Origin: Romanomermis culicivorax
Taxonomy: Eukaryota; Nematoda; Enoplea; Mermithida; Mermithidae
Direction of reading: 5' to 3'
DNA: 64,000 bases
NCBI GenBank assembly: GCA_963922205.1
Contig: CAWUHX010000031.1
Span: 620,001-684,000, forward strand
This document shows, piece after piece, positions 1-10,200 of the stretch (position 1 is its first letter; each line of letters starts with the position of its first letter). Under the pieces are notes generated by a model. It saw only the letters and a list, made by a program, of their open reading frames with translations, was not told where the DNA came from and made no database searches. A program made the translations under genes and the position numbers.

Positions 1-272
1 CCGATTAGACACTCTGAACAGTTCAGCCCAAGTGGGTAAAACCGTCCAAAGCCATGAGCTCTTTTTGCGTGAACATTCGATCCATGATCACTTTTCGGAT
101 TAGGACCATGACGAAAAGCTATGAAGAAAAAAGTTAGAGAAAGTCAGAATTGGAAGAAGTTCAATATTGACACATTGTCAGTCAGGATGTTGGCGTTTTA
201 AAGCATAAATCCAACATCTTCATCAACGTTACTCAAAGTTCATTTTCAAACTGTAATTACAAAATAAAGAAT
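1..272. repeat. Recent segmental duplicate of 13158-13429
   Basis: The two segments differ by one 2-base indel, one 3-base indel and very few substitutions in about 272 bases, intron sequence included, so the duplication is recent. Similarity stops exactly where a TIR element begins (275). The left limit is cut by the window edge. Confidence 0.9.
23..118 (-). pseudogene. Duplicated, shortened copy of the last exon of SLC4 gene A
   Basis: Positions 1-272 match 13158-13429 almost base for base, including the intron acceptor (tttttcttcatag) and the first 26 or so codons of the last exon of SLC4 gene A. A 2-base deletion near position 42 shifts the frame, so the reading after ELMALD becomes GFTHLG and stops at 23-25. 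The normal tail of about 60 residues is lost. The copy lies downstream of gene A on the same strand with an intact acceptor, so it could be a decayed duplicate, the end of a further SLC4 copy off the left edge, or an alternative last exon. The sequence does not decide between these. Confidence 0.75.
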
Positions 273-274
273 TA

Positions 275-1984
275 GAAAATGCCCCGACCGGGCAGAAAAA
301 AGGAGAATATACTTGCTTGCTTGGATAGTTGCCAAGCTAGAAAAAAGATCGAACTATATTTTTGAGAACTTGGGTTGGAGTTGGAAAAAATTCACTTTCG
401 TTATACTGGATTTTCATTCTTTCTCAAAAAAAATTTTCCATGTCTGTGGAAAAGTTTATTCTGCAGCTGAGTGCATCAACACACTTTCCAACCAAACATA
501 AAGATCTCCGAAATTTTGAGGAGAGTACAAGGCTGGACCTTGGTTTTTTGGCGTTTTTTGAGACAACAAATTCAAAAAAAGTTGACCAAAATTTTTTTTC
601 GTAACAAATTTTCCAGTTTCAAAACTTTTGGGTTAGTTTGTACCCCCATGTCCTCCCTCACACATGTGTGCTTCTAACTGCGTTGAACTTTTTTGCTAAA
701 TTTAGCGTCAATAAAACACGAATCAAGTGCGGAAAATTGGCACGTGAAATTTCACTCGGCTTTTTTAGAAAGAAAGCTATATCATAAAGTCTTTTTAAAA
801 CTAAATCGATTGTGCAAGATATGTTTAATTCACTCATTTTACATAACATATCGCATAGGATTCCTTTTATAAGTTCTACTGATTACTAGCTATAAACAAA
901 TTTATTCTCTTCTATTTAACTATTCAACAAAATAGCATCATTCACAGTTTTTGGATTTAAACAGAAATTAGCAAAACGAGCGCTTTTTGTGGGACGGCAG
1001 ACGGGAAGCAATTTCTCCCATCTCTGTCGCTCTGGTCCTGATTTCAAAAAAGTCGTAATGTTGCAGTGGGAGTGTGAGTAGGGTCGGGGAGAACCGGATA
1101 CGGCATTTGGCGCACACCCCTAATAGGCACGGCTGAACCAGGAGCATTTTTGTATGCTTTACCTTGTTCGCTCATTTGCAGACCAGTGCCCAATGACTGT
1201 AACCAAGGCCCAGTTGCACTAAAGGGGTCTGAGCTCGAGCTCAACATAATCTCGAACAAAAAAGCGATTCGGTTTGATCTCATGTTCGGTGTATTTTGAA
1301 TGTCGTCAGGATCATAACGAGCTCAATGTCGAGATTATCCCCAACTCGAGCTGTGGGGTTGCAATAACATTTTCCCATCATTTTCATATCATTAAAGCAA
1401 ATAAATATAAAAATGTCTGCAATTCTCAAACTCGAACTTACACTTCAGTAGTAGTTAATCCTGAAGTGAGTACTGTTTGTGCACTGGAAGAGAATACATT
1501 GGACATTGCGATTAGCTAAAATTCAGGATCAGCAATTTAATTCCGATGTTGAGATTATCCTCGTGTTGGGTTAGTGCGCCCAACCTCAGGTTTCTTTATA
1601 GTTCTGAAACTGACTATAATATGCCTGCCTCACTAATTTTCAGCTAGTGTGAGATGCAGGAGTTTCGAATCGGTCGGGAGTTTGGAAGCTATTGGTTTAC
1701 CATTTCTTTACATTTGAAATCATGTGCATATAATTTTCATATAGAAAAATTTTGCTGCAGTTAATGCCAGGGGAACGACAAAATGCACGATGCTGCAGAA
1801 TATACTTTTTTACAGAAATGGAAAATTTATTTTGAAAAAGAATGAAAATCCAATATAACGAAAGTGAATTTTTTCCAACTCCAACCAAAGTTCTCAAAAA
1901 TCTAGTTCGATCCTTTTTCTAGCTTGGCAACTATCCAAGCAAGCAAGTATATTCTCCTTTTTTCTGCCCCATCGGGGCATTTCC
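275..1984. mobile_element. TIR transposon of about 1.7 kb flanked by TA
   Basis: The left end (GAAAATGCCCCGACCGGGCA, then a stretch containing TACTTGCTTGCTTGG) returns in reverse complement at about 1790-1984. The inverted repeats are about 200 bp and imperfect. Both ends are flanked by TA, which would fit a TA target duplication. No transposase can be read inside, so it is non-autonomous or degraded. A fragment of the same terminus lies at about 27674-27805. Confidence 0.7.
1190..1580. repeat. GAGCTC-rich fragment inside the 275-1984 element
   Basis: Degenerate blocks (GAGCTCGAGCTCAACATAAT, CGAGATTATCCCCAACTCG, CGATGTTGAGATTATCCTCG) resemble the arms of the foldback element at 15911-17521, so it is probably an old nested copy. 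Limits are approximate. Confidence 0.4.
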
Positions 1985-2164
1985 TAATAAACTAGTTCAC
2001 CTCTTTTTAGTGGGCCTCAACCATGCACGAAAACCTTCATAGAAGCATATTGAAGTTTTAAATTTGGTCATCTTCACGTCAAAAAACAATAAAAAACCAT
2101 CTTCAAGCTACGAATTCTCACCTCCGGCAGAAGTAAAGGATGTGTAAACCGAAAGATGACTATA

Positions 2165-2990
2165 TCTATTGAATTCATGGTCTAGAATCCTTCAACCCAA
2201 AAAATCGCAGAAATACCTTTCTTTACACAAATGACTTTTTTTCGTGTAAACTGACTCCGTCCATTGAATTCCCCATGGTCAGAAACATCTTCCCTCAAAA
2301 ATCGCAGAAATACATTTGTTTACACTCAGCATGAATTAGTGTGTAAAGTGATCACTTTCATTAAATTCGCAGTGGTCGAAAACCCCTCCCACAAAAACTC
2401 ACGAAAACAGGCTTGGTTAATTCCGGAATAATTTTTTTGTGTCAAGTGACACATCTATTGAATTCCCCGCAGTCGACAACCCCTTCCATAAAAAATCACG
2501 AAAATACGATTGTTTAGGCCCGCGATAGTTTTTTTTGTAAGATGATCCCATTCATCATATTCTCTGTGATCGAAAACCCCGTCCACCGGAAAATCACCAA
2601 AATACGTTTGTTTACAACCGGGATAAGTTTTTGCGTAAATTGATCGCATTCATCAAATTCCCCGTGGTCGAAAACCTCTTCCAACAAAAAATCACGAAAA
2701 TAGGTTTGTTTACACACGGGATATTTTTTGGTATAAAGTGATCACATTCATTGAATTCCTCGTGGTCGAAAATCTCCTCCACAAGAAAATTACGGCAGTA
2801 CGCTTGTTCACACCGTGGATAATTTACTTGTGTAAAGTGAGGGCGTCTATTGAATTCCCCGCAGTCGAAAATTCCCTCCACTGAAAAATCACGGAAATAC
2901 GCTTGTTTACACCCGGGATAATTTTTCGTGTAAAGTGACCGCGTCCATCAAATTCCCAATGGTCGAAAACCCTTGCAGCCCAAAAATCCC
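2165..2990. repeat. Tandem satellite, unit about 97 bp, about nine copies
   Basis: A block like GAATTCCCCGTGGTCGAAAA recurs near 2263, 2360, 2457, 2553, 2650, 2748, 2849 and 2946, a steady spacing of about 97 bases. Each unit also has a TTGTTTACACCCGGGATAA-like part and a GTGTAAAGTGA part. The repetitive minus-strand reading frames across it are by-products of the satellite and are not genes. Confidence 0.85.
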
Positions 2991-2999
2991 AATAAGGCT

Positions 3000-4116
3000 A
3001 CAGGTTTATTTGAAACTGCTAAAAAATTAGTAGTGCATTATGCTGCAAAAAATTATTTTTTTGAACCCATAAGTATTATATAACAAAATTGGGGAATTTG
3101 GCGTTTTCCGAGACTTTGGACAACCATATAATTGAATGGATGCCATATTTAAAAAAAATAAAAAATCGCGTTTGAGATTGCACTCCTGCTAAGATGCTTA
3201 GGCCGAAGTATGGAGGTTGGATATGGCACACCCATTGCTGGGAATGGTGGAACTGGGGGGCCTTAAAAAGTGCGTTTTTTATGTTTTTGGGGCCCCACCG
3301 AGCACCACTTGCAGATAGAGGCGAAATGACAACAGGCACCCCATAGTTTGCCCCTATGCCCGATATTATGCAAAAAACCCGAAGATTCTAGCTCTTACCG
3401 TTTTGGCTCTAGAGGGGCGGGACGTGAAATTTGGGGGCCAAGTATATTATTGGTTGACGCCATCGCGCCACTTATGATTTGGATTAACAGCACCAGAGGG
3501 TTATGGAATCATGACAGAATAATCGGAGGTCATCCGAGTGACCATCGTGGCAAGTGGTTCTCGACCCAAAAATTCTCTAATCAATCTTGGGAGACGGTCA
3601 GAGGCATCAGAAGTCTTTCGACTAAACGTTGGTGAATGGTGACCTATTGATGAAAAATGACTGAAGTTGATTAATGCATGCTGATTGGGGGTCATCCGAG
3701 CGTGGCCAGCGACCACTGATCATTTTCAAAATTTTTCGACAGAAAATTAATGTACGGACGCTGATGAAGTTGGTCGATGGTGACATAAGTGATCATTAAA
3801 GACTCGGTTCATTTGTATTACTTTCGGCGATTCCTCCTTATCATTATAAAAATGATTCGCTGATGATTTCGATGACGTCATTTTTTATCATTTTGCGGAC
3901 ATTATTAAGAAAACATAAAGAACTTCACACATGCGGGGGGGCTTAGCATCAATTTTTTCGTTTCATGCTGACTTTCTCCAAGTCGATGATCGATCGAACG
4001 CAAAAAATTCTAGAAAACTGCCTTAAGGATAATATGACGAACATAAGTTTCTAGAATTTTCCAATTCATCAGATAAAAATTAGAAGGTAATTTGTAATAC
4101 AAAATGTATTGAAAGC
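3000..4116. other. No gene recognised upstream of the BTB gene
   Basis: I see no convincing exon here. About 3520-3900 has loosely repeated GGTCATCCGAG and GTGACC words. The BTB gene's promoter and 5' UTR should lie toward the right end, but no core promoter element is clear. Confidence 0.4.
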
Positions 4117-4260
4117 ATGTCTTCTTCTTCTATCGTACATTTGAACGTCGGAGGTAAAAAATTTGCGACCACTATAGGCACTTTGACCAAAGATTCGGAG
4201 AGCATGTTGGCCAAAATGGTGGACGAATATTGGGATTTGAAAAAAGTGAAAGCTGGTCAA
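4117..4260 (+). CDS. BTB gene exon 1 (N-terminal half of the BTB domain)
   Basis: It starts at an ATG followed by four serine codons, then the T1/KCTD signature VHLNVGGKKF and TLTKDSESMLAKM. It ends at AAAGCTGGTCAA|GTAAGA, a strong donor, in phase 0. Confidence 0.85.
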
Positions 4261-7200
4261 GTAAGACATCAGAGATACGCCTTGAAGGAAAGTAAAAAAA
4301 TTGTTCACATCAATGTTTTCAATCTAACTTAAATGGATTAAAAATCAGGGCTTTTAAATCATATGTTCTCCCTATCCTGGAATATGGTTCACCTCTTCAG
4401 AATCCTTGTCTGGTTGGGGATGCTAAGATGGTTGAGAATGTTCAACGGAGGTTTACAAAAAAACTTTTCGGTTATAAAGATTTAAGCTATAAGGAGCGCC
4501 TTGACAAATCTGGCCTTGATGACACCGCAACTAGACGTACGTGTATCGACTTATCGTCTATGTTCTTAATTTTGAAATTCAAAGTTATTCCAGCCGGGTT
4601 TTTTCGCCTTGAGTCCGTTCAATTATCGTGCGTCCAACTCATTCAAATTGTATAAATCGAAGTATAAATCTAATGCTTTAAAACATGACTTTTGCTTGCG
4701 AAACATTTATGTTTGGAATTCCTTACCTGATGAGATCACTCATTCGATCAATATGCCCAGCTTTCGATCTAAACTGAATGAAGAAACTCAATTCGCACGT
4801 TTTCTATATTATTCGTACTTACTCTCGTGTTTTCTTCGCATTGTATTAATAAATTCCTTCCTTTCTTTCCTTCAAATCTATTTTATTGTTTTCGTGTCAA
4901 TGTTTTCAGTTCTAATTCTTCGAAAGATTACTAAATTTAGGCTCTATTTATTGATCGAGATCCATCTGTTTTCGATTACATCCTCAACTATTTGAGAGAC
5001 GACTTAAGTCACGTAATTCTACCCGCAGAATTGGAACAGCTTCGACGATTGAAAGCCGAAGCCGATTTTTATCAATTGAACGAGCTCAAACGATCATTGA
5101 ACAGAAAAATCAAAGATATAGAGTCAGATTTCAAGTAATATTATACTATATCCCATTTAAGTCAAAATTACAGCCTCAAAAAAGTAAGTTCGGTTTCATG
5201 AGTAATTTTCACTTGATGGAAAACTTCATACTGTAGAAAAACGCTAACTTTCTTCATAGGAATGGGAAAAGCCAAATTCATTGTAAAACATTGTGTTTAT
5301 CCAATCTCAATTTCAGGCAGAACTGTGTCGATACCTGAGTACTACTCGATAAATTTTGACCACTTAACCAGATTAATGACGGAAATTTTCAGTCCTGCTG
5401 TTTGCCACTACTGACAAAAAATTCTTTCACTAATAAGCTAACTAGTATTTTCCGTACCCGTACGTCTTTTTCCGTCTTTTGCGGTATTGAACTTGCTTTC
5501 AAGGGATCGGTGACATCGATCATTTTAAAATGAATTAAGTATACTGTTCAAGGGATCGATTATCAACCTATAGTTTGTTTTTTATAAAATGCTTGTAAAT
5601 GGAAACATGACAAAGAATTAGTCTGCCCTCGAACTCGTTTACACAAAGGTTTTACTGTAGGATTTTTGACTCAGAAAATTTTAAGGATTTCAGTAGACTC
5701 ACAATCTTTCAGTCTTATGCGATATACGACTTGGAAAAAATGACGAAAATACAAAATAGTACTTGCTTCCAACTCTTAAAGTTACAAGCATTCCAACTAC
5801 TTAAATTCTTTGAAGACACAGAAATTGTTGTACAAACCTTGAACAAACTATCCTGCCGCAAATGAACACATCAGATCTCGTGAAATCTTTAGCGAGCCTA
5901 TTTCTCTTTTCGTTCATGCTGCTGCTCGTTGTGAAATGTGTGGTATTTTTTCTACGGTTCACTACCTAGAATTGATGTCGGCAAGATGTGATTCATTTCG
6001 ACGTCGCAATTATTATTTTTGAAGTCTACAGTCTGTTCTTCTTGAAGTGATTGTGAATAATAACAGTTGAACGCTTTTTTTACTCCTACTTTTTTACACC
6101 TTTTTACTCCCTTACTCCAAGTGTCCCGTTACAACAAATGTCCCGTCACTCCAAGTGTCCCGTTACTCCATGAATGCTATAAAATTTAAAATTCCAATAA
6201 GATTAAAATGATCATTTTGCAGCTAATCATTTTAAAAATACTTCAAAATGAAAATTTGACTCTGTGGTGCAATAGCTCATCTGAATAATTGATACATTGC
6301 CATTCTAAAACTTCCTCTGACAGGCACGTTTTTCAAAAGTTTTTGCAGTTTTTTACGGAAAAAATTTTTTCCATAAAATGAGGGAAATTTTTCAACTCGT
6401 AGTTAAAGTTTTATTTTGTAACTTAAATGACCTAGAATAATTTGTAGACAATTAAAAATTTATTACGAAATTATGACAAAATGTGGATGATTTGATTTGT
6501 TTAAAATTATTTTGAGAGCGCACTGTTCAAAAAACTACGACAATATTCGGAACCATACTCAAAAAAATTTTTTCAGTTTATACTGTATTGTAAATGTATT
6601 GTGCAGTTGGTGTAAACACAATACATATTGTTCGATAGCATGTCCAAGTGGCTATCGTGTATAGAAAATTTATGTTGTAAAGTGCACTACAGGGTAACTA
6701 TATGGATGATCTCCTACACTAAAGTTGCATCGAAAAATCAGTGTTTTCTTTCTTAAACGTACTGTGTATTAAGCATGATGCATTCATGCCCACATGTCTG
6801 CGTGCATAAAGTCGCAGAGAGTTATATGAGGTGCATGTGGTCATTTGCATCACTTAACCAGGATAGGCAATGGTTAAGGGTAGGCAATAGTTAAGGATAG
6901 GCGGAACAAGTTGTCCTCAACTATGTGGTCACATGCCCACGAGGGGTTCCAGTGGATGGGGTGGTAGCGTGTCTGAGCTTGCTTGGTATGGCCACAGAGT
7001 CATTTCCGCCCCCAGGTCCGGTTCGTCACCTGGTCACTTCCGCCACTGGATTTTCATCATTGCACAACGATTTGACTAAAGACAGACATATAAAGACCAT
7101 GCAAAGTATGGAAAGGCACGTTTCGGTGCCGACATTTCGGCGCCTCACTTCGACGACGCCGTTTAGGTGCCAGCCGGTTAGGAATTGGGTTATTTCAGCA

Positions 7201-10200
7201 ATGGCCGTTTCAGCGCCGGCCATTTCAGCGCCGGCCATTTCAGCGCCGGCCATTTTAGTGTCGGTCACTTTGGCGCCGGCTGTTTCGGCGCCAAACTAAT
7301 TTTCTTTCTATTATTTTTTTCCTCAGTTTTCTTCATATTGTTTATTCTTGCTCCTTTTTTTACTATTACTTTTCTTTGTATTTTTTCTTCTGTTTTCGGT
7401 GTCTTCGTTTATGTTTTGGTTTATGTTCTTTGTCTTATACGTTTTTTGTTATTTCTTTTTCTTTCGTTTTATGTCTTTTGCATGTTTGTTTTCGTTGTTA
7501 CGTTGAAGTATCTACGGGAAACTTTAGAAGGTTCATACAACATTGTCGGAGTAACGGCAGACCATCTTTTTGAAAAAAATGCATTGTTTGGGGTAAAGGT
7601 ATTTATGGCATTACTTGGAGTAACGGGACACTTGAGGTAACGGCACACTTGGAGTAACGGCACACTTGGAGTAACGGGACACAATCATAACCACTTTGAT
7701 ACGCTATCAAACAATGCGTATTGTGTTAACGCCACTTGCACACTATATTTACATCATTACATGTACAAACATACAACTACATTTACACCACAGTGTAAAT
7801 TGAAAAAATCATTTTTTTAAATAGTTCCAAATATAGTCGGAATCTTTTGAACGATGTGCTCTACAATCTTACGGTTTAGTGCTAAGCAAAGAGGAGTATG
7901 AGATGTTGCGTAAAATTCGGTTAGAAACCAAGATATGGAAGAGCGATGGAGATTCTTCACAATAAAAACTTTCATAAAATTGCTTTAAAAAGGTCAAATC
8001 AACTACATTTTTCCATAATTTTCAAAATAATGATACAAATAGTTATTATGTAATATTCATTACACGTCATTTAAATTTGAGTTGAAAAATTTTCATCATT
8101 TTATAATTTTTTTGATAAAAAGCTGCAACAACTTTTGAACACTTGCTTCCTTGTTGTCTGAATAAACGTGCCTGTCAGACGAAGTTTTAGAATGGCAACG
8201 TATAAATTATTCAGACAGGCTATTGCACTACAGAGAAATACTTTTAAAATGATTAGCTGCAAGAGATCTTGCATTCTTATTGCAATTGGGTAACGGAATA
8301 CTTGGGGTAATGGGACACATGGAATGTTGGGCATTTTATAAATAGATTTATAGCATTCTTGACGTAACGGGACACTTATAGTAACGGGACATTTGGTGTA
8401 ACGGGACACTTGGAAAAAAGACACAACGAAAAATTTATCGTAAAGCATTGTGTAAACGGTCTAGGATACTTCTGCACTACCATTTCGGCGCCAGCCGATT
8501 TGGCACCAGTCATTTCGGTGCCTGCCATTTCGATTCCAGGCTTACCGAAGGAAAGACTGGTATGAAGAAAGAATAAAATAAACTACTAACAAGAGAAAAA
8601 AAGCAGACAGGAAAAGAGTTTCAAAAATAAAAAGTAGTGCAATAAAGGAAAAAGACGTCTTTTTGAACCGGAAATATCGGAAGTGATGCTGCAGAAAGCA
8701 AGTGCATAAAGTGCAACAAATAAAAAATAGCTAATTGTAACATGCTTCCAAATAATGAGAGTGAAAAGCAAGTACTATTTCAGACTCTTAAGATTTTCAG
8801 CTAAACCGGAAGGGAGATTTTTCGGTCAATTTTAACTTCACAAGCATTTTATAAAAAACAGACTACAAATAAAGCGGTTTTATTTCCACACAGAAAAAAT
8901 ATCAAGCAAAACACATTATAATCATGGATTCATTTCGAACTTTTTGCTGTCGTTTTCAACCAGAAAAAAATACTAAGAAAAGTACGGTAGAGAAGGAATG
9001 AGATGAAAAAGAAAGAAAGAAAAGAGAACCGAAAGGGTCTGCGCCGAAATGGCCAGCGAAGAAATGGCCAGCGCCGAAATGGCCGGCTTCGAAATAGCCG
9101 GCGCCGAAAGGGTCCAGAGTTGAACTGAATGGCGCCGAAGTGGCGGCGCCGAAACGTCCCTTTCCGTTTTGTAGACGGTTTCGAGGACAGTGAAAATTAT
9201 TGCAATTATCGGTTTACAAGCATTTTATAGAAAGCAGATTTACATTCAATGTTGTAAGTGTCAACAGGTCAGATTAAATTACACTATAAAATGTCAGTTT
9301 TGTACAGACATTGATTTTTTCGACCAGTTTATCGGCTGGGAGTCTTTTTGTCTACCCTCAAATCATCTGTAACAGGGTGTTTCTATTTCTATTATATAAA
9401 AATTTCTTTACAGACCTTGGATCCCTAAAGTTGGCGATCAGGTCCGTTGGGCCGACTTCGCTTTGGACAGCTACATTATACTTTTTGACGGCTTCGTCAA
9501 TGGGTTCTACGTCGCGTCGTGCGACAATAATTCTGTGATGGTCAGGCGCCAAACGATCGGTTGGTCGGACGGCGGCGGTATCGGACATTCGCCCTGTGGA
9601 GGCAGTTTCAAAAGATTTCATATTATAGGCGAGTGAAACATGGTGTATGGATGAAAATGTCATTATCATGTAAAACATCAAGAAAAAATGTGTGTCACAT
9701 CAGCAGGACTAATTTGTGTGTAAAGAATTGTCCTAACTGCTCCATCAAAAAACTATCGACATTAAGCGATCGTTGAAAATATCATATTTCAGGTTTGTCT
9801 GTCTAATACAGCGTTAATCTAACTCCCATGTGCCAAAATAGCATTATAACATAACATGGCGTGAAATCATTGATTTTTTTGACATTTGACGACTTTATGA
9901 AAAAATGCGCAAATTGAAAAATAGAAGCCAAAACAGTGATTTGTTAAATAGAAACTGTTTTTAAATAAAAACCGTACATTTTACACTTTTACTGACGTTT
10001 CCATGCCGTAGAGAATTATTTTGCTCCAGATACTGGGAGTGTGTACGAAATCGAAGCCCGCGAATTCAATTGTTTTGTTTGCGACGATTTGTCCCATTTT
10101 AAAATTGTCCGCAAAAGTTTTAGTGTAAGTATAAACGATCAGTAAGTAAATTTTTTAGGGTTGTACTTTCGTTCAAAAGTTTACAGTAATGAATTGTGCA

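Noticed and set aside
2455..2881. Repetitive minus-strand frames with CKQTYF/FDHGEF motifs
   Set aside because: They follow the 97-bp satellite. The unit is not a multiple of three and each frame is broken.
9358..9681. 107-codon minus-strand frame
   Set aside because: It is antisense to proposed BTB exon 3. The plus-strand reading fits the splice phase.
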